A stretch of 64,000 nucleotides of DNA from Thalassospira lucentensis MCCC 1A00383 = DSM 14000 (GCF_000421265.1 NZ_ATWN01000002.1:310001-374000); one strand, 5' to 3'. Shown: positions 36,696 through 47,081, counted from the first letter of the stretch. The notes: generated by a model not told the origin, from the letters alone. Program-made: numbers and translations.

Positions 36696-37007
36696 ATGTA
36701 CGCAATCATCAAAACTGGCGGCAAACAGTATAAAGTTGCTGCCAACGACGTTATCAAAGTCGAAAAGATCGCTGCCCAGGCCGGTGACACTGTGAAACTT
36801 GAAGAAGTTCTCATGGTTGCTGGCGACGGCGCGCCAAAAGTCGGTGCTCCGTTGCTCAAAGGTGCTTCTGTTACCGCAGAAGTTCTCGAACAGGCCAAGG
36901 GCGACAAGGTGATCGTTTTCAAGAAAAAGCGTCGGCATAACTACCGTCGTAAAAATGGTCATCGCCAGAACCTGACTGTTCTGCGCATCAAGGACATCAA
37001 CGCCTGA
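36696..37007 (+). CDS. rplU: 50S ribosomal protein L21
   Basis: This 103-residue protein is ribosomal protein L21, a large-subunit 23S rRNA binding protein. It has the N-terminal [14 protein letters not shown] and the basic [16 protein letters not shown] segment typical of L21 near residues 75-92, and matches the usual length. It precedes rpmA by 35 bases in the standard rplU-rpmA-obgE arrangement of bacteria. Confidence 0.98.
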   Translation: MYAIIKTGGKQYKVAANDVIKVEKIAAQAGDTVKLEEVLMVAGDGAPKVGAPLLKGASVTAEVLEQAKGDKVIVFKKKRRHNYRRKNGHRQNLTVLRIKDINA

Positions 37008-37042
37008 TTTATCAGGTTGAGATGCAGTTTTAGGAGAGTTTC

Positions 37043-38498
<1,456 letters not shown>

Positions 38499-38514
38499 GA
38501 TCGGGGTCTCAAAA

Positions 38515-39636
38515 ATGCAGGCTGCACTCGCGGACGCAAAACGTCTGATCATTAAGGTCGGCTCGGCCCTTCTGGTCGATGAAACCACTGGCAAGCTTCG
38601 CCGTGCCTGGCTTGAAGCACTGGCCGATGACATCGCCCTTTTGCGCGAACGCGGGGTCGAGGTCATTGTCGTCTCCAGTGGTGCCATTGCCATGGGCCGA
38701 CGCCTGCTGGGGCTTGATCACCGCACCATCAGCTTGGCCGATAAACAGGCCGCCGCAGCCACCGGTCAAATCAGCCTGTCGCAAGTCTGGCAAGAGGCCC
38801 TTGGCCGCAATGGCCTGACCATGGCGCAGGTGCTGGTGACCTTGGAGGATATGGAAGGCCGCCGTCGCTATCTGAATGCGCGCGGCACCTTAAATGCGCT
38901 GCTTGCCCATGGGGCGGTGCCGTTGATCAATGAAAACGATACCGTCGCGACCGAAGAAATCCGTTTTGGCGATAATGATCGTCTCGGGGCAAAGGTCGCG
39001 CACATGATCTCGGCCGATACGCTTGTGTTGTTGTCCGACATCGATGGTCTTTATACCGCCGACCCGCGCAAGAACCCGGACGCAAAACTGATCCCCGAAG
39101 TCCGCGAACTGACCCCGGAAATCATGGCAATGGCCGGTGCGGCCCCGACCATGTATAGCTCGGGCGGCATGGTGACCAAGTTGCAAGCTGCCGAAATCGC
39201 CATGAAATCGGGCTGTCGCATGATCATCGCGCGCGGCACGATCTATCATCCGCTCAAGGCCCAGCTTGAAGGTGCGCCCAATACCGTCTTTTTGCCCAGC
39301 GAAAGCCCGCTTGCCGCACGCCGCCACTGGATAGCAACGTCGCTATCGGCTCCCGGTGCGATCATTGTCGATGACGGGGCGGCCAATGCGATGCGGGCAG
39401 GCAAAAACCTTCTGGCAGCAGGGATCAGTGGCGTAGATGGCGGTTTTAAGCATGGCGACGCTGTGCGCGTGCTCGATGACAAGGGTCATGAGGTCGCACG
39501 CGGCATCACGTCCTACAGTGCCGAAGAAACCCGCCTATTGATGGGCCATGCCTCCGCCGACATCGAAGCCACCCTTGGCTTTACCCGCGGAAATGCTGTG
39601 ATCCATTCGGACGATTTGGTGGTCGCAGAGGGGTAA
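38515..39636 (+). CDS. proB: Glutamate 5-kinase
   Basis: This 373-residue enzyme phosphorylates L-glutamate, the first step of proline synthesis. The amino-acid-kinase domain (about 1-260) has IKVGSALLV, VVSSGAIAMG, LINENDTVA and LSDIDGLYTADPR, and the C-terminal PUA domain spans roughly 280-365. Both agree with bacterial ProB. ATG 38515 gives the standard N-terminus; the frame is open upstream but overlaps obgE. It is cotranscribed with obgE. No proA is adjacent within the window. Confidence 0.96.
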   Translation: MQAALADAKRLIIKVGSALLVDETTGKLRRAWLEALADDIALLRERGVEVIVVSSGAIAMGRRLLGLDHRTISLADKQAAAATGQISLSQVWQEALGRNGLTMAQVLVTLEDMEGRRRYLNARGTLNALLAHGAVPLINENDTVATEEIRFGDNDRLGAKVAHMISADTLVLLSDIDGLYTADPRKNPDAKLIPEVRELTPEIMAMAGAAPTMYSSGGMVTKLQAAEIAMKSGCRMIIARGTIYHPLKAQLEGAPNTVFLPSESPLAARRHWIATSLSAPGAIIVDDGAANAMRAGKNLLAAGISGVDGGFKHGDAVRVLDDKGHEVARGITSYSAEETRLLMGHASADIEATLGFTRGNAVIHSDDLVVAEG

Positions 39637-39665
39637 AACCCTCTAAGGCCAAAGGCGTTTTGGGG

Positions 39666-39880
39666 TTATTTGGCGTCCGGATGGTAATGCGACTGCATGC
39701 GCATGTCTGACAGCGCAAAGCTGCCGTTCCCGGACATCACCTGTCCGGTTTCAAGCCGGATGTCTGCGGCACGCCCATGTCCCATTAAGACGGCGCCACG
39801 TTCATCTGCAATAGGGTTCCGGAATATCCGCCAAGGTTAAAAATGTAGATCAGTCGATCATAGTCATTCTCTTTGTTCAT
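39666..39880 (-). pseudogene. Possible frameshifted small gene after the flavoprotein gene
   Basis: The ATG at 39880 overlaps the stop of the upstream flavoprotein gene as ATGA, as if translationally coupled. The reading begins MNKENDYDRLIYIFNLGG and would stop early after about 32 codons, while a second frame, shifted by one base near 39815, continues NPIADERGAVLMGHGRA to a stop at 39666. Adding one base would give a single frame of 71 residues. I do not recognise the family. It may be a pseudogene, a sequencing error, or two unrelated short frames. Confidence 0.35.
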
Positions 39881-41259
39881 CGCCCTGACAAATAGTTGGC
39901 GATGCGCGCCAGACGTGAGGTCTGTGGCGTATCACGCTGGGCTTCACGACGGTCGGCCATGTGATAAAGATGATACATGCCATGTACGCCCAACCACCGC
40001 AGGGGTTCTGGTTCCCATGTGCGTTTAGGCCGGTTTACCCAAGGCAGTTTGGTCAGTTCTGTGTCGCGCTCCAGCACCAGGTCGGCAAGCGTCTGGCCGG
40101 CTAAGTTCGACGTGGACACCCCCAGGCCGACATACCCGCCCGCGGCACCGATGCCAGAGGTCGGGTCATAATCGACACGTGCACACCAATCACGCGGCAC
40201 GCCCAAAACCCCGCACCACGCATGATCCAGCTTTATATCTGCCACCTGCGGTAACAAGCGATGTATGATCGCCTGTAACATCGCGATGGTTTTTTGCTGG
40301 GTTTGACCGCGATTATCAAGCCCGTTGCCAAACCGATAAGGCACGCCTCTGCCACCCATCGCAATCCGATTGCCTGCTGTACGCTGCGCATAGCAATAGC
40401 CGTGCACAGCATCTCCCAGCAATTCGCCGCCCTGCCAGCCGATCTGGTCCCAGATCAGATCGGGCAAAGGTTCCGTCACGACTATGGAGCTGTTCATTGC
40501 CAGCATATCGCGGCCCTGTCCCGGCAGGCTGGCGGTATAACCTTCTGTCGCACGAATAATTTTTTCGGCGCGGATGGTGCCGCGATCCGTCGTGACCTGC
40601 CCTTTGGACATCCCCGTCACTGTTGTCTGTTCGTAAATGGAAACGCCCGCCCGTTCCACGATCTGTGCTAACCCGCGCACCAGCTTGGCCGGTTGAACCC
40701 GCGCCACGCCATGCAAAACAAGCGCCCCAACGGCGTTTTGAACTCGGATCCGATCCGTCATGTCACTGGCGCCGATCAGGTGCATACGCTCCTGTGGTAC
40801 CTCCCAGTCCATCGCGGTCGCGTAGTCGTCGCGCAACCGGGCCATCTGTGCCGAAGTGCAGGCCGCGATAAGCTCGTCTGTGCGGTGAATATCAGCGTCG
40901 ATGCCTTCGGATTCTGTGACTCGAATGATCTCATCCACGGTGCCGCGTAAGGCCCGCTCAAGCGCTATCACGCCTTCGCGCGAGCCCGACTTGGCATACC
41001 GATCCCGGTTCCAGTAAAACGCACCGGTCAGCCAACCGCCATTTCTGCCTGACGCACCGAAGCCCGCGAAATCGCGCTCGACGATAGCGATTGACAGATC
41101 GGGGGCTGCTTTTTTCAAGTACCACGCCGTCCACAGACCGGTGTAACCGGCCCCGATGATGCAAACATCTACAGCGCGGTCGCCCGGCAAGGCAGGACGA
41201 CAGGGCGGCAGTCCACCCATATCCGTGTGCCAGAAAGAAATATCGCCGTTACGGGTCAT
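39877..41259 (-). CDS. FAD-dependent oxidoreductase (DAO family, PuuB-like)
   Basis: This 460-residue protein belongs to the D-amino-acid oxidase-type flavoenzymes. The FAD motif is CIIGAGYTGLWTA (GxGxxG at 36-41), followed by FGASGRNGGW, characteristic of gamma-glutamylputrescine oxidase-like and related amine oxidases, and a C-terminal GAAGGYVGLGVSTSNLAGQTLADL. It would oxidise an amine or amino acid. No polyamine genes are adjacent, so the substrate is not assignable. Its stop overlaps a small possible gene. A bidirectional terminator lies 160 bases beyond its start, separating it from the XRE gene. Confidence 0.85.
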   Translation of the reverse strand: MTRNGDISFWHTDMGGLPPCRPALPGDRAVDVCIIGAGYTGLWTAWYLKKAAPDLSIAIVERDFAGFGASGRNGGWLTGAFYWNRDRYAKSGSREGVIALERALRGTVDEIIRVTESEGIDADIHRTDELIAACTSAQMARLRDDYATAMDWEVPQERMHLIGASDMTDRIRVQNAVGALVLHGVARVQPAKLVRGLAQIVERAGVSIYEQTTVTGMSKGQVTTDRGTIRAEKIIRATEGYTASLPGQGRDMLAMNSSIVVTEPLPDLIWDQIGWQGGELLGDAVHGYCYAQRTAGNRIAMGGRGVPYRFGNGLDNRGQTQQKTIAMLQAIIHRLLPQVADIKLDHAWCGVLGVPRDWCARVDYDPTSGIGAAGGYVGLGVSTSNLAGQTLADLVLERDTELTKLPWVNRPKRTWEPEPLRWLGVHGMYHLYHMADRREAQRDTPQTSRLARIANYLSGR

Positions 41260-41420
41260 GTCATCTTTGTCTTCATCAGTTGCCGCCGTCTTGGCATTGC
41301 CGACAAGCTCATGTGCTTTACCGGAATGGGGGCCGCTTGGTCACGATCCATCATTTCAAAGACGTGTGGCTAGGGTCTGAACCCCAAGCTTCACAGAGAC
41401 ATGCATAATTCACAAGGCAC

Positions 41421-41459
41421 AAAAAAAGGCTGCCCCTATGATGGGGGCAGCCTTTTTTT
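41421..41459. terminator. Bidirectional intrinsic terminator
   Basis: A 9-base stem (GGCTGCCCC and GGGGCAGCC) with a short loop is flanked by seven A bases on the left and seven T bases on the right. It can terminate transcription in both directions, and for the leftward XRE gene it lies just downstream of the stop. Confidence 0.85.
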
Positions 41460-41486
41460 CGGTGGCGCTAAATCCGGAAACCGGAC

Positions 41487-41882
41487 TTACGCAGCCTGAT
41501 CAGCAAGAGCACGGGCCATCTGGCTCAGAGCTTCCTGATGCTTTTCATGCTTGATGCTGGCAAAGTTACGGGCCAGTTCAAGGCACATGCGCTGACGTGC
41601 ATTAAGCTCGGAAGCCTGGTTGCCGTCGAGGCCTTCGTAGAAGTAGCTGACAGGAACACCCAGGACCTGGGAGATTTCGTAAAGACGACCAGCAGAGATA
41701 CGGTTGATACCGCGCTCATACTTATGTGCCTGCTGGTAGGTAACGCCGATAAGGTCAGCCATCTGCTGCTGGGAGAAACCCAGCATGATGCGACGTTCGC
41801 GAATACGCTGACCAACATAACGGTCAGTGTCAGTTGCGCGGTTTGCGCGTTTTGGTTCTTCTTTTGAGATAATCTCAGTCAT
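41487..41882 (-). CDS. XRE-family helix-turn-helix transcriptional regulator
   Basis: This 131-residue protein has an XRE/Cro-type helix-turn-helix at about residues 27-80: RIRERRIMLGFSQQQMADLIGVTYQQAHKYERGINRI, then LYEISQVLGVPVSYFYEG. The C-terminal 45 residues are helical. This size and layout are common among alphaproteobacterial cell-cycle or stress-linked XRE regulators. ATG 41882 is chosen over the longer frame from 41963. The leader upstream contains a TTGGGC/GCCCAA inverted repeat near 41933-41956 that could be an autoregulatory site. Target genes unknown. Confidence 0.85.
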   Translation of the reverse strand: MTEIISKEEPKRANRATDTDRYVGQRIRERRIMLGFSQQQMADLIGVTYQQAHKYERGINRISAGRLYEISQVLGVPVSYFYEGLDGNQASELNARQRMCLELARNFASIKHEKHQEALSQMARALADQAA

Positions 41883-42049
41883 GATATAATCCGTTATCAA
41901 CCGCCAGTTATTTAACCCCACTTTGGACGCTGTTGGGCTTATTTGTTTTTGCCCAATTAACAACTTGTCGCAGGATCATTTTTGACCTGCGATGTGTTGA
42001 AATGTATCTGAACATTGGTCAGGTAATCGTTACAGCAATCCGCCAGAAG

Positions 42050-42406
42050 CTAGCTATATAGGTCAATTGAGCTGTCTTTGTCTAGTGCAGAAGGCGAAAA
42101 AAAGTCGTGGGTTTCTATGCTGTAAGGTGTGGAATGCTGTGCATAGCTGGCATGCATTTCCTGAATGACCGGCGGTTGTAAAAGGTTTTCCTGAGGTAAG
42201 AGCTGCCCTAAAAGCTGGGTCCAGAATGCTGCGCTGCCCACAAGATCATGGGGTTGCAGCCATGCGCCACCGTTCTGCGCAATTTCCCGTACAGGCGAAA
42301 TACGCGCAGTTGAAACTGTTCCGATCCCGGCAGGACCATCCGTTCCGCTGCTCGCAGAATCCGTCCTGCGGGCCGGGAGCATGGAAATCGGTGTAATGGC
42401 TGTCAT
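42050..42406 (-). CDS. Hypothetical protein of 118 residues
   Basis: I do not recognise this protein. It starts MTAITPISMLPARR, has a Ser/Gly/Thr-rich N-terminal third and a more ordered middle with GGAWLQPHDLVGSAAFWTQLLGQLLP. It has no signal peptide or membrane segment. Codon use is like the neighbouring core genes, which supports coding, but the ribosome site is weak. It lies between the XRE gene and phaR, all leftward. Its function is unknown; it could also be non-coding. Confidence 0.42.
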   Translation of the reverse strand: MTAITPISMLPARRTDSASSGTDGPAGIGTVSTARISPVREIAQNGGAWLQPHDLVGSAAFWTQLLGQLLPQENLLQPPVIQEMHASYAQHSTPYSIETHDFFSPSALDKDSSIDLYS

Positions 42407-42742
42407 GTTTTCTGGTGTTGTTTGACTAAATTTGACTGTTTGCGCGCAGACTCCGTGCTTTTGGTATGTTTGGGTGATGCACCCGGCAAAAATTGCCGCC
42501 TGACAGCACTGTCGGGCGGTTCGAAAGAGTTAATAAAAAGTTTATGCAGGATTGATGCCGTGCCGAGGTAAACCCGCGCGAGTCGGGGCACACCGGACAC
42601 TCGCCGGATATGGCGCGAAGATCAGATGGCCGTGATGACCCGCTAGGCGGTGCGGGGACGGCATTGTTTTCCCGGCAACCCTGATAATTGGGATGTGACA
42701 CTGGGGCGGGGCATATCGGTTAGAGCTGTTTGGAAAGACAAA
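42407..42742. other. Intergenic region between the hypothetical gene and the phaR terminator
   Basis: About 336 bases with no supported gene. Short frames on the minus strand lack homology or good starts. The stretch probably contains the promoter of the leftward hypothetical gene; nothing else was recognised. Confidence 0.4.
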
Positions 42743-42779
42743 AAAGGCGGAGCCGCCTATCGCGATGCTCCGCCTTTTG
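42743..42779 (-). terminator. Intrinsic terminator after phaR
   Basis: Read leftward, AAGGCGGAGC pairs with GCTCCGCCTT and is followed by a T run (complement of AAAAAA at 42740-42745). It lies about 30 bases past the phaR stop. Confidence 0.75.
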
Positions 42780-42807
42780 GAATTTGGGGTCGTAACCTGT
42801 GAAGGTC

Positions 42808-43437
42808 TTACTTGTCGGTCTTGCCGCTTGCCAGCGTATTGAGCTGGGCCTGCATGGCTTCAAGCTGGCTTTTAAGATCATCAAGTGATGCGTCTGCTTT
42901 GCCGCTTGCTGCGGCTGACGGGGATGCCGCGCCAGTGCCGCCCGTACCACCGGAATGTCCGTTTTCACCGTCTTTGGCAAATGGCGAGAACATTTTCATC
43001 GTCTGTTCAAACAAGGCCATGTTTTGCTTGTTCATTTCGTCTAACTGGCCAAACGGGAAAATGCCATGCATCGTGCCTTGCATATATTCGCGCATCTGTT
43101 CCTGATTATGGGCAAAGGCCTGCATCGACTGTTCAAGATAGGTCGGAACCAACCCTTGCAAGCTGTCGCCATAAAATCCGATCAATTGACGCAGGAAACT
43201 GATCGGCAGAAGGTTCTGCCCCTTGTTTTCTTCTTCGACAATGATCTGGGTCAGGACCGGGCGCGTGATGTCATCGCCCGTTTTGGCATCGTAAACGACA
43301 AAGTCGGTGTTTTCCTTGACCATCTGCGACAGATGATCAAGCGTGACATAGGAACTCGTCGCCGTGTTATAGAGGCGGCGGTTCGCATATTTCTTGATGA
43401 CGATGCGGTCTTGATCGTCTGATTTTTTGTTGGTCAT
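42808..43437 (-). CDS. phaR: Polyhydroxyalkanoate synthesis repressor PhaR
   Basis: This 209-residue protein is PhaR, which in its family binds PHA and represses phasin and PHA-related genes until polymer is made. The N-terminal PHA-accumulation-regulator DNA-binding domain has RIVIKKYANRRLYNTATSSYVTLDHL, and the PHB-acc domain has FLRQLIGFYGDSLQGLVPTYLEQSM. A Gly/Ala-rich linker is followed by a coiled-coil-like C-terminus ending SQLEAMQAQLNTL. ATG 43437 is selected; the longer frame to 43551 is rejected. It is divergent from phaE-phaC, with about 300 bases between. Confidence 0.95.
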   Translation of the reverse strand: MTNKKSDDQDRIVIKKYANRRLYNTATSSYVTLDHLSQMVKENTDFVVYDAKTGDDITRPVLTQIIVEEENKGQNLLPISFLRQLIGFYGDSLQGLVPTYLEQSMQAFAHNQEQMREYMQGTMHGIFPFGQLDEMNKQNMALFEQTMKMFSPFAKDGENGHSGGTGGTGAASPSAAASGKADASLDDLKSQLEAMQAQLNTLASGKTDK

Positions 43438-43743
43438 GGCGAGGATTCCTGCTTCCCTGTTTCCCGGACATCTGCCTGGCATTTTCATTAGGGGCATGTT
43501 TCTGCCCCGGTTTGCGTATGCACACATCGCGATGTTGCGCAGCATTTTCAATTTTGCATTTGCTCAGGCAACTATGACAGTGACGTGATTTTTTCAATGT
43601 GTCCAGTCTTCAACGTGGAGTGCGCTGCGAAAAACAACCCCGAATACAGTTTGTTGCGGCACAGCAAGGGATTTCATTTTCCCGTGCGTCGCATCCTTCT
43701 ATAGTAGAGCAGATCTGCCACACAGCATCAGGAGGCGGCAAGG

Positions 43744-44682
43744 GTGTCAAACAAGACAACCAGTACCGACGCCAGTACCAAGGTCAGTACCACAGCAAGT
43801 GCGAGCACCAGCAAACAGACAAGCACCGCGACCCGCAAAGAACGGTCGGGCACAAACACGGACCCGGCACCGGATCAAAAGCTTGCCGGATCACCAGATC
43901 AAAAGCTTGACGGTGACGATCACCTTGATCAGCTGGCACAGCGTTTTCTTGATCTATGGCGTCAACAGGTCGCAACAACTGTCGATGGCACGCAGGCCGC
44001 CAGTGCGATTGGGCGTCTTTATGCATCCCTTGGGGCCGATACCTCGCGCATGGGCGAAGGATTTGAGGCATGGGGCAATCTGATCGGTCAGATGGCAATG
44101 GGCCAGCAACCCGGTGGGCCATTGCCCGGCATGTCCGCAAACCCGATGGCGGGACTGCCGGTGGACAATCCGTTGCAGGCGATGATGGACCAGATGGCCA
44201 AGGCCGCGCGCGATCTTCCTATGCCGCCGTTTGCCGGTGGTTCATTTCCCGGTGTCCCGTTTCCGGGAATGCCATTTTCGCCCAACATGACCGGCATGTC
44301 CGGTTCCCGATCGCCGGGCACGCCGGGCGCGACAGGGCCGAAAACGCCAGAAAAAGACACGACTGACAATACAACCAAGACGTCGTCAGGCACCGACAGC
44401 CAGGATGATGTGACATCAGACGCCATACCAACAGCAAAAGCAGGCCGCACAACACCGGCAAAGGGGCAGGGAAAAAATGATCAACCCGCAACGGCAAAAG
44501 AAACTGCCACCCAAACGGGAAAATCAAAGACGGGCAGGGCCAAGGCCGCTTCCGATGCACATGGCAGTCGAGATGACGAGCTGGCTCAGCTCGCGCGCCG
44601 CATTACCGATCTTTCAGAAACAATTGCTGCCCTGGAAGGCCGACCTTCGGGAACAGGCAAAGACCCTTCTGAGCGAGATTGA
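43744..44682 (+). CDS. phaE: PhaE-like subunit of a type III PHA synthase
   Basis: This 312-residue protein is rich in Ser, Thr, Pro, Gly and Ala, with a low-complexity N-terminus and a Met/Pro-rich middle (PGMPFSPNM). An ordered segment near residues 60-110 includes LAQRFLDLWRQQV, and the C-terminus (about 285-300) reads LAQLARRITDLSETIAALEG, a coiled coil. Type III PHA synthases pair a small PhaC with a PhaE of similar size and layout. The start of phaC lies inside this gene. The match to PhaE is weak, so this is an assignment from context and shape. TTG/GTG starts are possible nearby. Confidence 0.6.
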   Translation: MSNKTTSTDASTKVSTTASASTSKQTSTATRKERSGTNTDPAPDQKLAGSPDQKLDGDDHLDQLAQRFLDLWRQQVATTVDGTQAASAIGRLYASLGADTSRMGEGFEAWGNLIGQMAMGQQPGGPLPGMSANPMAGLPVDNPLQAMMDQMAKAARDLPMPPFAGGSFPGVPFPGMPFSPNMTGMSGSRSPGTPGATGPKTPEKDTTDNTTKTSSGTDSQDDVTSDAIPTAKAGRTTPAKGQGKNDQPATAKETATQTGKSKTGRAKAASDAHGSRDDELAQLARRITDLSETIAALEGRPSGTGKDPSERD

Positions 44683-45748
44683 AGCCTATCACCCTGATGA
44701 TGTGGCACAGGCGCTCGACCGTGTCGCCTTTGACCGCCATGCGGCCTTTCATGACGGGGTGCGCGCCTATCAACGTCATGACTATCGGCGTAATGCCGAT
44801 GATGTGCCGGTGATCTGGGAAGACGGCTCAACGCAGATATTTGATTACGGCGTCACTGCCCCGAAAAACAGCAAGCATCCCAACGGGATTGTCTTGCTCG
44901 TGCCGTCCTTGGTTAATCGCGGCTATATTCTTGATCTGAATGAAAAACGCAGCTTCGCGCGCTTCTTGGCCAAATCGGGCTATCGACCGCTTCTGGTCGA
45001 ATGGGGATATCCCGGCGAGGATGAGGTGAATTTCGGGCTCGATGATTATATCGCCGGGCGTCTGGTCATGGCTCTGCAAGACGTTGCTGACATGAATGGT
45101 GGCCCGGTGCCAATGATCGGCTACTGCATGGGCGGTGTTTTGGCCTTGGCCGCAACCTTGCTCGATCCGGCACAGGTCAAAAAACTCGCCCTTTTGGCCA
45201 CCCCGTGGGATTTTATGGCCGCCGGTCCGGCGCAATCACGAATTGCCGCAGCCTTCGCACCCTCCTTGCCCCATATGCTGGCCATTCACGACATCTTGCC
45301 GGTTGATGTGCTGCAAAGCCTGTTCGCCAGCCTTGATCCGTTCATGATCGGGGAAAAATTCCGCCGGTTCGAACAAATGCCCGCCAAATCGGCCAAAGCA
45401 CGTGATTTCGTTGGGTTGGAAGACTGGCTCAATGATGGCGTGCCGCTGACGCGCCGGGTAGCGGTTGATTGTCTGATCGGCTGGTATGTCGAAAACAAAC
45501 CGGCCAGCGGCCAATGGCAGATTGACGGCATTGATATCAATCCGGCCGACATCTGCTGCCCAACGCTTGCCGTCATCCCCGAAAGTGACCGGATTGTTCC
45601 ACCCGAAAGTGCCAAGGCACTGTTTGATGCATTGCCCGCAGACATCCGCTCCGAACTGCATCCCTCCGCCGGGCACATCGGCATGATGGTCGGATCACGG
45701 GCCGAAAAATCAACATGGCTGCCGCTGGTCGAATGGCTGGCGCAATAA
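44555..45748 (+). CDS. phaC: PHA synthase PhaC, type III-like
   Basis: This roughly 397-residue alpha/beta-hydrolase polymerises hydroxyacyl-CoA into polyhydroxyalkanoate. The synthase lipase-like box is GYCMGG with the nucleophile Cys191. Asp345 in PESDRIVPP and His374 in SAGHIGMM complete the triad. The length is far below class I/II synthases (about 560-600 residues) and fits class III. The ATG at 44555 has AAGG 9 bases upstream, but starts at 44561 and 44573 are possible; all lie inside phaE, giving a coding overlap above 100 bases. Together with PhaE and the divergent PhaR it forms a carbon-storage locus. Confidence 0.9.
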   Translation: MHMAVEMTSWLSSRAALPIFQKQLLPWKADLREQAKTLLSEIEAYHPDDVAQALDRVAFDRHAAFHDGVRAYQRHDYRRNADDVPVIWEDGSTQIFDYGVTAPKNSKHPNGIVLLVPSLVNRGYILDLNEKRSFARFLAKSGYRPLLVEWGYPGEDEVNFGLDDYIAGRLVMALQDVADMNGGPVPMIGYCMGGVLALAATLLDPAQVKKLALLATPWDFMAAGPAQSRIAAAFAPSLPHMLAIHDILPVDVLQSLFASLDPFMIGEKFRRFEQMPAKSAKARDFVGLEDWLNDGVPLTRRVAVDCLIGWYVENKPASGQWQIDGIDINPADICCPTLAVIPESDRIVPPESAKALFDALPADIRSELHPSAGHIGMMVGSRAEKSTWLPLVEWLAQ

Positions 45749-45760
45749 ACTAGATGCGGC

Positions 45761-46741
45761 TCAGGCGGTATCGGTTGCCAACTGATCGGGTTTGCGGTCC
45801 CAGCGCAGGGTCAATCGTGCCAGAAGGGCAATGATGATCAGGGTTAATATCACCCGCCCGACCAGAATGACCCAGATGTCGGCACCAAGGGCCAGCATGA
45901 TCGCGGTATCCTCAATCAGTGAATGCGACAGCGACAACCAGCTTAACGACAGGAAAAGAGTACGCGGCGGATAGTTGTTCCGGCGGGCCTCATCAATGAT
46001 CAGCGCCCCACCAAAGGTCAGGCCCAGCAACACCCCAATCGTTGTCACCGGCGCAACATCGCGCGACAGGCCCGATACCCGCAGGATGGGCAACATCGCA
46101 AGGGTGAATTTATCGGTCAGGCCAGTGACCTTCATGGCATCCAAAATCACCAGAAGCCCGGTAATCACCGCAAAACTGACGACAAGTGATTTAAGTGTCT
46201 GAATAAGCCATTCACCCCAACCGGCAAGCCCGGTTGCCGCACTGGCAATGTCCCCCCCGGCCATCCATGAAAAATCAACAGGTTCGGACAGCCAACCGGT
46301 GGCATTGCTGACCCATGTCACCAGCGCGCCATAGCCAATTGCCGCCCCGACACGAAGGGCCGTGGTCGCAATCAGGCTGGCCCCGGCGCGTTTGACAATC
46401 GCCTGTTCGACCGGCAACCCATGGGCAAACAGCATCATCGCACACAAGGCACTAAGCTGTGCGGCCGTCATATCAAGGGTTCCGGCCAATCCGATAAACG
46501 CCCCGACCGCGCCATACATGCTAACCAGCGCACAGGTCGCCCAGATCAAACCGGCCTCGGGCGGCAAGCCAATTAACGCCATCACCGGGGTCAGCAGTTC
46601 AGATGCGACATCAATCGCGCCAAATTCCTGCGCAATACGGACAATCACCATAACCGGCAACATCACCTTCATCAGGGTGACAAACAGCTTTTGGCTGCGG
46701 TTGATCAGATCAAAAATATAACGTTGCAGGGTACGTGTCAT
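45761..46741 (-). CDS. Nucleoside-recognition (Gate) domain membrane protein
   Basis: This 326-residue membrane protein has about eight to ten hydrophobic segments and the Gate-domain layout with an internal repeat. Polar membrane residues stand out in GGALIIDEARRNNYPP and LSLSHSLIEDTAIMLALG, where an E-D pair lies in the membrane. These proteins are probably ion or small-molecule channels or transporters; some are spore-maturation or iron-related. It is convergent with phaC, 12 bases apart. No specific transport substrate is evident. Confidence 0.75.
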   Translation of the reverse strand: MTRTLQRYIFDLINRSQKLFVTLMKVMLPVMVIVRIAQEFGAIDVASELLTPVMALIGLPPEAGLIWATCALVSMYGAVGAFIGLAGTLDMTAAQLSALCAMMLFAHGLPVEQAIVKRAGASLIATTALRVGAAIGYGALVTWVSNATGWLSEPVDFSWMAGGDIASAATGLAGWGEWLIQTLKSLVVSFAVITGLLVILDAMKVTGLTDKFTLAMLPILRVSGLSRDVAPVTTIGVLLGLTFGGALIIDEARRNNYPPRTLFLSLSWLSLSHSLIEDTAIMLALGADIWVILVGRVILTLIIIALLARLTLRWDRKPDQLATDTA

Positions 46742-47081
46742 GCGTGGGGCTTTCGCAGGTGGGGCTATCGATTGTGTGTGGGGCTGTGTATATCGGTTTT
46801 TTCGTAGGCAGGCGAGGGCGGTTTAACTGCGCAGATGATGCCATACGGGCGTGCCTCCGGGGCAGCGATTTTGCGCAAATTTCCACAATATCGAAGCGTT
46901 ATTTAAGCATATAGCGCCTTGAAATTGCGCAAACGGGGAGCATCCCAAAATGAAAGGCTTCAACTTAAAGGGGATGGCAGTGGCCACAGACGCGGGTTAA
47001 GGGCCGCGATGTTGACATTAATTATATTGATCTGATGGAGCAGAAATCTGGTGCGACCAGTGATGCCCGGCATGTGTGACA
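46742..47081. other. 340-base region with an lrp-promoter-like repeat and a short open frame
   Basis: A stretch at 46869-46934 resembles the region upstream of the lrp fragment at 50568, sharing TTTGCGCAA, CCACAAT, GCGTT, TTTAA and TTGCG in the same order and spacing. A 16-codon frame, 46950-47000, follows a GGGGAG ribosome site and begins MKGFNLKGMAV. It looks like the surviving start of a gene whose body is missing. Confidence 0.4.
46869..46934 (+). repeat. Lrp-promoter-like repeat, copy A
   Basis: This 66-base block is about 70 percent identical by eye to 50504-50568 upstream of the broken lrp gene. The conserved cores TTTGCGCAA and CCACAAT suggest a shared operator for an Lrp/AsnC regulator. 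Confidence 0.45.

Noticed and set aside
42426..42701. Minus-strand open frames of 65-91 codons in the region before phaR
   Set aside because: They overlap each other in different frames, have no recognisable motif and no good ribosome site.
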